Shown here one piece after another: positions 12,398-20,900 of a stretch of 64,000 nucleotides of DNA (its first letter is position 1; the number at the start of each line of letters is the position of its first letter). The position numbers and the translations under genes were made by a program. Source of the DNA: Roseibacillus sp. (GTDB lineage Bacteria; Verrucomicrobiota; Verrucomicrobiia; Verrucomicrobiales; Akkermansiaceae); contig JAKVCR010000034.1 in NCBI GenBank assembly GCA_022448985.1, positions 1 to 64,000 of the forward strand, written 5' to 3'. Below the pieces are notes generated by a model. It searched no databases and was not told the origin of the DNA. It saw only the letters and a list, made by a program, of their open reading frames with translations.

Positions 12398-13108
12398 ATG
12401 TGCACCCTGACCTGGTGGCGGGAATCTGCGGGATCCTACGAGGTCTATTTCAATCGCGACGAAAGGAAGACGCGAGCGCTGGCGGAGCCCCCTCGGGTGC
12501 GTGAGCGGGAGGGGGTGTCCTTTCTTGCTCCCATCGATCCCGATGGTGGCGGAACCTGGATGCTGGTCAATGAGCGGGGATTGCTGGTCTGCCTTCTTAA
12601 TCGCTGGCATGAGGAAGCCGGGGGGGGGGAGCCGCTCCGGAGCCGGGGGCAGCTCGTCATGGAGATGGCCACGTTGGAAAATGTGCCGGCGGTGGAGGAG
12701 AGGTTGCGACTCGAAGACCTGCAGGACGTGTGGCCTTTTACGATGGTTGGCTTTGATCCAGTAGGAGAGAGGGCCTGGACCTGGAACGGCAGGGAACTGG
12801 CTCCCGAACCCAATCCGGAGGTGCCGCTCTGTTCGTCCTCGTTTCGATACACGGAAGTTAAAATCGCCCGCCGCCGGCGCTTTCAGGAATTGCGCCATGC
12901 CCAGCGCATGGGGAGCAGCCTCCTGGGGTTGTTTCACTCCGACACCGAAGGTGTGCCCTCTCCCTTTACTCCGCGGATGTTGCGGTCTGATGCACAGACC
13001 ATGAGCCGTAGCAGGGTGAGGGTGAAGAACGGGAATATAATGTGGAGCTATCTTGAAGAGCGGCCCGAATTGGCTGGGGAGCCCCGGCGCTTTGAGGCCT
13101 CCCTCTGA
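12398..13108 (+). CDS. NRDE (TANGO2-like) family protein
   Basis: The family name comes from the motif Asn-Arg-Asp-Glu, present here as YFNRDERKTRALAEPP near residue 18-33. The protein begins MCTLTWW; Cys2 becomes N-terminal after Met removal and is proposed as an Ntn-hydrolase-type nucleophile in this family. The segment GGGTWMLVNERGLLVCLLNR matches the next conserved block. At 236 residues the length is usual. The biochemical role of bacterial members is poorly known. It may be transcribed with the small frame just upstream and is separated from the lipid cluster by a hairpin. Confidence 0.85.
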   Translation: MCTLTWWRESAGSYEVYFNRDERKTRALAEPPRVREREGVSFLAPIDPDGGGTWMLVNERGLLVCLLNRWHEEAGGGEPLRSRGQLVMEMATLENVPAVEERLRLEDLQDVWPFTMVGFDPVGERAWTWNGRELAPEPNPEVPLCSSSFRYTEVKIARRRRFQELRHAQRMGSSLLGLFHSDTEGVPSPFTPRMLRSDAQTMSRSRVRVKNGNIMWSYLEERPELAGEPRRFEASL

Positions 13109-13109
13109 A

Positions 13110-13156
13110 GCCCCGGGTCCGGAGGTGCAAACGGCAGTTGACCGCCCTCCCGGGGC
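13110..13156 (+). promoter_or_regulatory. Long-loop 8-bp inverted repeat between the NRDE gene and the DedA-ATP-grasp gene
   Basis: Bases 13110-13117 are exactly complementary to 13149-13156, separated by 31 bases. The left arm starts two bases after the NRDE stop codon and the right arm ends 27 bases before the next GTG start. All eight pairs are G-C. No T-run follows, so it is not a classic terminator; it could be a 3' stabiliser or leader structure. Confidence 0.35.
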
Positions 13157-13183
13157 GACTCAGCTTCGGACCCGCGAAGAATC

Positions 13184-14896
13184 GTGACCTTCCTTCTCGC
13201 AGACAGCGGTGACGGCGGTTCGCTCATCGAGTGGATCGAGAGCTTTGGCGGGTCGGCATGGGTGCTGGCCCTGGTCCTGGTGTTTGCGACCCTCGCCAGC
13301 GAAGACCTGACCTGTATTGCGGGGGGGATCCTGGCAGCCAACGGGGTGATCCCCTTTGCGGGGGCGAGCTGTGCCTGCGCGCTGGGAATCTGGCTGGGGG
13401 ATCTCGGTCTCTATGGACTGGGTGTGCTTGCGGACCGCTCGCGGCGGAACTGGCGCTGGCTCAATAGGCTGGCCCGGCCTTCCGTAATTTTGCGGGGTCG
13501 CCAGGTTTTCGAACGCCATGGCGTGAAGTGGATCTTCCTCTCCCGGTTTCTGCCGGGTACGCGGGTGCCGTCTTACGTTGCTGCGGGGGCGGTCCGCTGG
13601 TCCTTTCGGAAGTTTGCCTTGGCGCTGGCATTGGCCTCCCTGGTGTGGACTCCGATTCTGTGCGGGGCCTCTTTTTTTGCGGGGCACGTGGTCCTGGGGT
13701 GGCTGGAGTCCTATCAGCGTTGGGCGTGGCCGATTCTGATTGGTACGGCGGTGTTGCTATGGGTGCTCCTGCGGCTGGTGCTGCCCTTGTTCTCGTGGCG
13801 GGGCCGCCGCCTCCTGCACATACGGTTAGCGCGTCTACGACGTTGGGAGTTCTGGCCGGTTTGGGTGGTCTATCCCCCGGTGGTTCTCTGGCTGGCCTGG
13901 CAGGCGTTGCGGCGGCGGAGCCCGTTTCTTTTCACGTGCTGTAACCCCGCCATTCCCCACGGGGGTTTCGCAATGGAATCAAAAGGGGACATTCTCGATC
14001 TTCTACATTGTCCCGACGAGTCGCGTATCCGCATTGCAAGGTATCGTCGCCTCAAGGCATGCGAGGAGGGAGAGAACCGGGCCGGAGAGGTGGCGGCCTT
14101 TCTCTCCGAGGAGGGTCTGGACTATCCCGTTGTTCTCAAGCCTGATATCGGGGAACGGGGCCAGGGTGTGGCCGTCATTCGGACCGCGGCCGAAGCCGCA
14201 TACTGGCTGGCGGCCTGCAGGGAGGCGGCAATCGTGCAGGAGTATATCGAGGGTCCTGAGTTTGGAGTGCAATGGGGCCGGGGGCCGGAGGAGAAATGCG
14301 GGGAGGTTCCCTCGCTGGGAGGGAAGCATGCGCAGTGTCTCAAGGGTGATGGGGAGAGCACCCTGGAAGAACTCATCCTGAAACACCCCCGGGCCTCCAT
14401 GATGGCGGGCTACTTCCTCGCCAAGTTTGCGGCGCGTCTGGAAGAGGTTCCCGCCGGGGGGACACGGGTTGATCTGACCGAGATTGGAACCCATGCGCGA
14501 GGAGCGGTATTTACCGACGAGAGGCAGCATATCACGGGGGAACTTCGCGAGGTCCTCGACGGGATCGGGGATCACAGCCCCGGAATCTCTTTTGGCCGTT
14601 ACGATCTGCGGGTGCCTTCGCTTGCCGACTTGCAGGCCGGGCGCGGACTCGTCATTCTGGAATTTAATGGGGTGACCGGAGAACCGATTCACGTTTACCA
14701 GCCGGGGTATCCATGGCGGAAAGGAGTGCGCGATCTATGCCGCCACTGGTCCCTCGCCTGTGAGATTGGGGCCGCCCACCGCAGGATGGGCGTGGAGCCC
14801 GGCTCCCTGCATGAACTCTGGCGTCTCGTCCGCGCCCATCGCAAGCGGGCCTGGTTTGAAGCCGATGACCTATGCCGGGAGGACGGTGATGAGTAG
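13184..14896 (+). CDS. Fusion protein: DedA/VTT membrane domain plus ATP-grasp ligase domain
   Basis: The 570-residue product has two parts. Residues about 1-255 are a DedA/SNARE-associated (VTT) membrane domain with several helices and the family signature FLSRFLPGTRVPSYVAAGAV (about 122-141); such proteins move lipids or lipid carriers across the inner membrane. Residues about 265-570 look like an ATP-grasp ligase: VVLKPDIGERGQGVAVI (nucleotide-binding Lys and glycine loop), IVQEYIEGPEFGV (adenine-side Glu), and GRYDLRV with ILEFNGVTGEP (metal-binding Asp and Glu-x-Asn). ATP-grasp enzymes join a carboxylate to an amine or other nucleophile. The GTG at 13184 is the only start near the first helix. 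The stop overlaps the next ATG by 8 bases, so the two genes are translationally coupled. The substrate is unknown. Confidence 0.8.
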   Translation: MTFLLADSGDGGSLIEWIESFGGSAWVLALVLVFATLASEDLTCIAGGILAANGVIPFAGASCACALGIWLGDLGLYGLGVLADRSRRNWRWLNRLARPSVILRGRQVFERHGVKWIFLSRFLPGTRVPSYVAAGAVRWSFRKFALALALASLVWTPILCGASFFAGHVVLGWLESYQRWAWPILIGTAVLLWVLLRLVLPLFSWRGRRLLHIRLARLRRWEFWPVWVVYPPVVLWLAWQALRRRSPFLFTCCNPAIPHGGFAMESKGDILDLLHCPDESRIRIARYRRLKACEEGENRAGEVAAFLSEEGLDYPVVLKPDIGERGQGVAVIRTAAEAAYWLAACREAAIVQEYIEGPEFGVQWGRGPEEKCGEVPSLGGKHAQCLKGDGESTLEELILKHPRASMMAGYFLAKFAARLEEVPAGGTRVDLTEIGTHARGAVFTDERQHITGELREVLDGIGDHSPGISFGRYDLRVPSLADLQAGRGLVILEFNGVTGEPIHVYQPGYPWRKGVRDLCRHWSLACEIGAAHRRMGVEPGSLHELWRLVRAHRKRAWFEADDLCREDGDE

Positions 14897-15722
14897 AGCC
14901 GGGCGCAAGTTTATTCCGATTGAGGAGCGTGTTCCCTTCCTGGCCGGGGAGGGATGGCACCGCATCCTGCGTCGCGCGGTGGAGCATCTTCTCGGGTTCG
15001 GCCCGGTCCGCGCCATCGTAAAACGGGCCGGGGAACTGGTGGAGCGGGAGGGGGAATCAGCATTTGGGGCCCTCGCACGGGTGATGGAATTTGAAGTTTG
15101 TTCCCCTGGGCTGCCAGAGGTCATTCCCCGGGAAGGCCCCCTCGTGGTTATCGCCAACCATCCTTTCGGAGGGGTTGATGCGGTTGTCCTGCCAGCCCTC
15201 GTCCTTCGCGCCCGGACCGATGTCAAGGTGCTCGGGAACAATGAGGCCGGGGCAATCATGGGCATGGATCGCCATGTCATCCCTCTTGAGATCCTGGGAG
15301 GCGAGGGCGCGGTGCGTAAAAATGCAGGCATGCTCAGGGAGGCGCTGGACCATCTTCAGTCCGGAGGCGCCCTTGTGGTTTTTCCGGCCGGGGCGGTGGC
15401 GCACTGGCAGTGGCACTCGGCGCGGGTGGAAGATCCCCCCTGGCCGGAGCATACCGCGCGCTTGGTGAGGAAATCGGGGGCCGCGGTGCTCCCGGTGTGG
15501 TTTTCCGGGAGAAATGGGCCGCTTTTCCAGCTTCTGGGGGCGCTCCATCCGCTCCTGCGTTCGGCATTGCTGCCTCGTGCGTTTCTGGTCAGGAAGGGGC
15601 AGTCGGTATCTTGTCGGGCAGGGGCAGTGATCAATAATGCGGATCTGCCAGAGGATGCCGGAGAAATGACGGAGATCCTGCGCGTCGCGGTTGAGGGGAT
15701 CCCGGGAACGGAAGGGAATTGA
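14889..15722 (+). CDS. PlsC-like lysophospholipid/aminolipid acyltransferase
   Basis: The 277-residue product has the acyltransferase block VVIANHPFGGVDAVVLPAL (about residue 87-105). Its His-Asp spacing and the NHPFGG wording are those of the putative-hemolysin (COG3176-type) and OlsA-like acyltransferases rather than textbook PlsC. The second block, GALVVFPAGAVAHWQW, matches their FPxGxV motif. The reaction would be transfer of an acyl chain from acyl-ACP or acyl-CoA to a hydroxyl on a lipid. The ATG at 14889 lies inside the end of the fusion gene. With the OlsB-like gene at 16358 it could complete an N- and O-acylated amino-acid lipid. Confidence 0.8.
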   Translation: MSRAGRKFIPIEERVPFLAGEGWHRILRRAVEHLLGFGPVRAIVKRAGELVEREGESAFGALARVMEFEVCSPGLPEVIPREGPLVVIANHPFGGVDAVVLPALVLRARTDVKVLGNNEAGAIMGMDRHVIPLEILGGEGAVRKNAGMLREALDHLQSGGALVVFPAGAVAHWQWHSARVEDPPWPEHTARLVRKSGAAVLPVWFSGRNGPLFQLLGALHPLLRSALLPRAFLVRKGQSVSCRAGAVINNADLPEDAGEMTEILRVAVEGIPGTEGN

Positions 15723-15761
15723 ATTGCGGACCGGGGCTGGAACTTGTCAAATGAGATATAC

Positions 15762-16277
15762 ATGGAACGCCTGCTCCGCGCGAATCTCCATTACCTGCAA
15801 CAGGCCGTTGCTCTCCTGAAACGGCTGGAAGACGGACAGTTTGCTCAGGCGGTAGCGAGTCTCCATGGATCGTCGGTAGGTGGACACATGCGTCATTGCA
15901 TCGACCACTATCTTTCGTTCCTTGGCGGGCTCGACTCAGGTCGGGTTGATTACGATGACCGCAAGCGCGATCTGGGCCTGGAGACCCTGACAAACGAGGC
16001 CAGCGCAGCAGTGGAAGAGGTCATGCAGGGTCTGGAGGTTCTCATGGAGGACAAGATGCCGGTGGGACTCCTTGTCAAGATGGACTGTGGCGGAGAACAC
16101 ATCGACTGGCAGCCTTCAACGATCGGACGGGAGTTGCAGTTCCTGGTCAGTCACACCGTGCACCACTTCGCCATGGTGGGGGGTATCTGCCGGATCCTCG
16201 GGGTGAACCTGGAAGATGATTTCGGGGTGGCCCCTTCGACCCTCCGTCATCGTGCGCAGCTTGAATGCTCAGGCTGA
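15762..16277 (+). CDS. DinB-fold family protein
   Basis: The product (171 residues from ATG 15762) is all-helical in appearance. It carries the His residues that form the metal site in the DinB/YfiT superfamily: one in GGHMRHCIDHYLSFL (about residue 43-57) and two in FLVSHTVHHFAMVGGICRIL (about residue 127-146). DinB-like proteins include thiol S-transferases (bacillithiol, mycothiol, glutathione) and many of unknown role. A TTG six codons upstream (15744) is an alternative start. It lies 39 bases after the acyltransferase and 80 before the OlsB-like gene, all on one strand, so a shared function is likely. Confidence 0.75.
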   Translation: MERLLRANLHYLQQAVALLKRLEDGQFAQAVASLHGSSVGGHMRHCIDHYLSFLGGLDSGRVDYDDRKRDLGLETLTNEASAAVEEVMQGLEVLMEDKMPVGLLVKMDCGGEHIDWQPSTIGRELQFLVSHTVHHFAMVGGICRILGVNLEDDFGVAPSTLRHRAQLECSG

Positions 16278-16357
16278 GTTCCGTCTCCCGGAGGCATCAG
16301 GCCATGTCAGTCTGCTCAAATTAAACCAGCTCCAACAAAGATCGACGGGGGACGACC

Positions 16358-17290
16358 ATGTCCGCAGCCTTCACAACATCCGTAGCTGACCCAGCAAGCA
16401 GGGAGTGCCTACAGGAGGAGGTCGACGTGCTCCGGGCAAACGGAGCGGTTTTAATGCGGAATGGTGAATTTGAGGTCTTTATCGCCTCTGCGGAGGCCAT
16501 CCCCGAGATTTTGCATGAGATCGGCCGCCTGCGGGAAATCAGCTTCCGGCTGGTTGGCGAGGGAAGCGGGAAAGCCCTCGATCTTGACCGTTTCGACCGG
16601 CATTACCTGCACCTTTTTCTCTGGAACGAGGAATCCAGGGAGGTGGTCGGAGCCTACCGACTCGGGCGCACCGACCTGGTCCTGGCCGAGCACGGATCCG
16701 CGGGCCTCTACTGTTCGACCCTCTTCAATTTCGAGCAGGCCTTTCTCGATCACCTGAGCCCGGGCCTGGAGCTGGGACGCTCCTTCGTGGCGCCCGGGTA
16801 TCAACGCTCCTTCGCGGCGCTGATGGCCCTCTGGAAGGGAATCAGCTGCTTCGTAACGCGCTATCCGCGTTATGCGAGACTCTTCGGCCCCGTCAGTATC
16901 AGCCAGGATTATACCCCGCTTTCCAAGGGGCTCATCGTGCGCTACCTGCGCGAGGCCAGGTGCGATGAGGAGCTCTCGCCGTTTGTCGAGCCTCACAACC
17001 CCTACCAGGACGATCTCCCCACGGATATCAGCCCACGGCTGGAGAGCATTGAACAGGTGTCTGCCCGGGTGGCGGAAGTGGAACCCGACGGCAAGGGCGT
17101 GCCAGTCCTTCTGCGGCAGTATCTCAAGCTCAACGCCACCCTGCTTGAATTCAATGTAGACCCGGAGTTCGCGAACTGCCTCGATGCCTTGTTGATGGTA
17201 GATCTGCGGACCGCTCCGGGGGCCGTCCTGAAACGCTATATGGGCGCGAAGGCCTATGGCCGTTTCATGCAGGAAGTGGAGGTGGACTGA
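16358..17290 (+). CDS. OlsB-like GNAT N-acyltransferase (ornithine/aminolipid synthesis, COG3176 type)
   Basis: The 310-residue product matches the GNAT-type acyl-ACP:amino acid N-acyltransferases related to OlsB and to the putative hemolysins. Conserved stretches include REISFRLVGEGSG, the block EVVGAYRLGRTD, LELGRSFVAPGYQRS and LFGPVSISQDYTPLSKGLIV. OlsB transfers a 3-hydroxyacyl chain to the alpha-amino group of ornithine, the first step of ornithine lipid synthesis; related enzymes use Gly, Lys or Gln. The head group used here cannot be read from sequence. The matching O-acyltransferase is encoded two genes upstream. The ATG at 16358 follows a G-rich stretch that may serve in initiation. 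Transcription runs towards the azurin-like gene. Confidence 0.8.
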   Translation: MSAAFTTSVADPASRECLQEEVDVLRANGAVLMRNGEFEVFIASAEAIPEILHEIGRLREISFRLVGEGSGKALDLDRFDRHYLHLFLWNEESREVVGAYRLGRTDLVLAEHGSAGLYCSTLFNFEQAFLDHLSPGLELGRSFVAPGYQRSFAALMALWKGISCFVTRYPRYARLFGPVSISQDYTPLSKGLIVRYLREARCDEELSPFVEPHNPYQDDLPTDISPRLESIEQVSARVAEVEPDGKGVPVLLRQYLKLNATLLEFNVDPEFANCLDALLMVDLRTAPGAVLKRYMGAKAYGRFMQEVEVD

Positions 17291-17312
17291 AATGGCAGCC
17301 CTGCATGGAGGC

Positions 17313-17335
17313 AAAAAGCTACGCTTCCGCGTAGC
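17313..17335 (-). terminator. Rho-independent terminator of the azurin-like gene
   Basis: Bases 17318-17324 pair perfectly with 17329-17335 (seven pairs, four-base loop). On the minus strand the stem is followed by five T residues (17317-17313). It lies 28 bases past the azurin-like stop. As the plus strand has no T-run after the stem, it works for the minus-strand gene and only weakly if at all for the converging acyltransferase gene. Confidence 0.85.
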
Positions 17336-17362
17336 CCTTGCTCCTTATAAAAGAGGCGGAAC

Positions 17363-17830
17363 CTATTTGACCTTGATGACGCCTTTCATGACCCCGAAGT
17401 GGCCGGGGAAGGTGCACAGGTAGGGATAGTCCCCGGCCGCGTCGACCTTGAATACGATGGTTTCCTCTTCCTTGGGACCGAGGATCTTGGTGTGGGCGAC
17501 GATTTGAGCGGCGAGGGTGGCTTCCGTAGGGAGATAGCCCCCGGCCTTGTTGGCGATGCCGCCGAGGGCAAACTTGATGAGGTCGGACCCGGGCTTGAGG
17601 ATCACCACGTTATGGCCCATGGCTTCCTTTGGAAGTGCCCCGATATTCTTCAAGGTGATGGCGATTGTCTGACCCGCCTTGGCTTCGATCTCGCTCTTGT
17701 CGTACTTCATCTGATCGTTGCCGGTGATCGTGATCTTGACGTCAGCCTTGGCGGCATCGGCCTTTTCCTCGGCGAGAGTGACACCAGTGGGCAAGGCTAC
17801 AGCAGCCAGCATGAGGAGGAGCTTTTTCAT
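17363..17830 (-). CDS. Azurin-like type 1 copper protein (cupredoxin)
   Basis: The 155-residue product has a signal peptide (MKKLLLMLAAVALPTGVTLA) and then an azurin-type fold. Type 1 copper ligands are visible: His in AMGHNVVIL, and Cys, His and Met in the C-terminal loop YLCTFPGHFGVMKGVI. The N-terminal strand ITITGNDQMKYDKSEI and the GQTIAITLKNIG stretch also fit azurin. It should carry single electrons in the periplasm, to a cytochrome oxidase or peroxidase for example. The frame continues upstream of the ATG at 17830 but only the signal peptide start is sensible. It is a single gene with its own terminator. Confidence 0.92.
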   Translation of the reverse strand: MKKLLLMLAAVALPTGVTLAEEKADAAKADVKITITGNDQMKYDKSEIEAKAGQTIAITLKNIGALPKEAMGHNVVILKPGSDLIKFALGGIANKAGGYLPTEATLAAQIVAHTKILGPKEEETIVFKVDAAGDYPYLCTFPGHFGVMKGVIKVK

Positions 17831-17978
17831 GTTCGCGGGAAGATGGGCTGTAGTGCGCCGTGCGCAAGTAAATCTTTCAGGGAGGGAACCGAATACCTTC
17901 GATGAGGTGAGAAGATGAATCGCCGATCTCATCTGATGGGATGATTCGAGTCCTCCTGCGCAAAGCGGGTAGGAGCGG

Positions 17979-20900
17979 TCAGGACGGCAGCACCCGCCGG
18001 AGGAAGGGAGCGGTGCGGGAAGTCTTGGACTTGAGAATCTTCTCCGGGGGCCCCTGGACGACAATGCGCCCCCCGGCATGGCCCGCCTCTGGTCCCATGT
18101 CGATGATGTTGTCGGCCTCCGCCATGATGCCGGTGTGGTGCTCCACCACCACCACGGTGTGTCCCTCGTCCACCAGGCGGTGGAGCACGTCAATGAGCTT
18201 TTTAACATCTTCCAGATGGAGGCCGATGGAGGGCTCCTCAATGAGGTAGAGATTGGCCTGCGGGGCCCTTGTCTTTACCGCCGTCCTGCTTATGCGGCCC
18301 CGGGTGAGCTCAGTGACAAGCTTGATGCGCTGTGCTTCACCGCCGGAGAGAGTGGGGCTGGGCTGGCCGATCTGGAGGTAGCCCAGGCCGGTGTCCTTCA
18401 GCAGCGAGAGCGTGCGGTGCAACTTGCCGTGGGCGGAGAAAAAATCCGCCGCCTCGTCGATGGTCATGGCCAGGACATCTCCGATGGATCGACCATTGTA
18501 ACGGATCTCAAGGGTAGCGGGATTATAGCGTTTGCCATTGCAGCCATCGCAGTGGGTCCAGGTGGTGGGCAGGAAGTCCATCTCCAGCTTGATACGTCCG
18601 TTTCCCCTGCACTCGGGGCATTGCCCACTTGAATTGTTGAAGGAGAACCGCGAGGCGTCGAAACCGCGCAGGCGTGCTTCCGGTAGCTGGGCAAAGAGCT
18701 TGCGGATGTCGTCGAAGATCTTGACGTAGGTGGCGGGGCAGGAACGGGAGGTCTTGCCGATGGGCGATTGGTCCACCTCATAGCAGTGCCGGATCGATTT
18801 GATCCCGGACGCGGCCTTCCAGGATTTTTTGGCCTGGCGCTTGAAGAGTTCCCCGATCGTGCCGCGCATGAGAGAGGATTTTCCACATCCTGAGATACCG
18901 GTGATGACCGTCAGGCGCTGGAGCGGGATCCGTGCCTCGATGTTATTGAGATTGTTCAGAGTGCAACCCTTCACGCGAAGCCAGCCCGTCCTGGCGGCGG
19001 CCTTGGGGAGGGGCCGCCGCTCTCCGCGGACGGGATGAACGAGGGGATGGGCCAGGGCGTGCCCGGTAATGGACTTTTTGAGCTTCCGGATTTTCCCCAG
19101 TGGTCCGGAAGCGACCACCTCGCCGCCGTGGCGCCCGGCCCCGGGACCGAGGTCGATGATGTGGCCCGCTCGCGCCATCGTCTCATCGTCATGCTCCACC
19201 ACGAGGAGGGAATTTCCCTTGCCCCGGAGCGCTTCCAGGGTGTTGAGGAGCTTGTCATTGTCGCGGGGGTGCAGCCCAATGGTCGGTTCATCAAGGACGT
19301 AGAGGACTCCCCGCAGATTGGAGCCCAGTTGGGCCGCCAGTCGGATGCGTTGGGCCTCGCCACCTGAGAGGGTCTTGGACGAGCGGTTCAGCTGCAGGTA
19401 GCCGAGGCCTACCTCTTCCAGAAAGTGAAGGCGCTGGGCGATTTCGGGAAGGATGTCGCGGGCGATGGTGGCTTCCCGTCCGGTGAATATGAAATCCTGT
19501 AGCGTGGCGGCAGCCTCCGTTACCGGGAGAAGGGTGATATCCTGAATAGCCAGGTCCTGGACTCGGATGGCCCGGGCCACTTCATTGAGTCGGGCGCCTC
19601 CGCAGTCGGGACAGGCTACGAGTTCCTCTTCGGCGGTTCGGTCGAGTTTGCGGTCGAACTCGATTTCGGCTTCCGTGATGGAGTTGTAGGGGGTGCTTTT
19701 TCGGCTGTTGAAACGGCGGCGGGCCGAGGCGATCTCTCCATGGCCCCGGCAGGTCTTGCACCAGCCGCGGGGCGAATTGAATGAAAAGTGGGCGGGATCG
19801 GGAGCCTCGAAGGAACGGCCGGTGACCGGACTGACCCGCGCTTTGGAAAACGGGCGCAGACAGTTGTCACTATTGAGCATCCGCAGGGTGCCCTTTCCCA
19901 GTTGCAGGGCTTTGCCCACTGCCTCGCGGAGGTCGGAGAGACGGATGCTGCGTTTTGAAAAGTGGAGAACGAGGACATCGATATCGTGTTCCTTGAAGCG
20001 CTCCAACCGCTCGAAACCCTCGACCTCTCTCCACTGGTTGTCGACCAGGAGGCGGGAGTAGCCCTGGCGGCCGGCCCAGGCGGCGATGTCGGTGTGAAAG
20101 CCCTTCCGTCCGCGCACCACGGGGGCGAGGATGTCTACCGGGCCCTTCTTCAGTTCTGCCCGGATTGCCTCCACGATCGCGTCCTCGGTCTGTGGGACCA
20201 CGGGTTCGCCGGACTCGGGACAATGCTGGATCCCCAGCTTGGCATAGAGCAGACGCAGGAAGTGATAGACTTCCGTTACGGTAGCCACTGTTGACTTGCC
20301 GCCCCCTTGGGAAATGCGTTGTTCGATCGCAACCGTGGGAGGGAGGCCGACAATGCAGTCGATGTCAGGTTTTTCCAGCTGTTCGGCAAACTGTCGTGCG
20401 TAAGGTGACATCGAGTCGAGGAACCGCCGTTGCCCCTCGGCGAAAATGATATCAAAAGCGAGGGTTGATTTGCCGCTTCCGCTCAGTCCGGTGACGACCA
20501 CGAATTTGTTGCGTGGGATGGTGACTTCGATGTTCTTGAGATTGTGTTCCCGGGCCCCGGAAATCTGGATCGCCTTTTCGATGCGGCTTCCGGGCCCGGG
20601 CGCCTGTTCACTGAGTTGGTTGCTGGAGGAGGATTTGGTGGCCGGGTTGGCCTTTTGATCGAGAAGGGGAGCGAGATAGCGGGCTGTCTCGGTGTTTGTG
20701 GTGATGATTTCCTCCGGGGTTCCGGTGGCGACGATCCTCCCTCCGTCTGCGCCGGCGCCGGGCCCGACGTCGATCATGTAGTCAGCGCACTTGATGACGT
20801 CCAGGTTGTGTTCGATGACAAGGAGGGAATGGCCCGCGTCGACCAGGCGCTGGAAAACGATGAGAAGCTTCTCGATGTCACCGAAGTGCAGACCGGTGGT

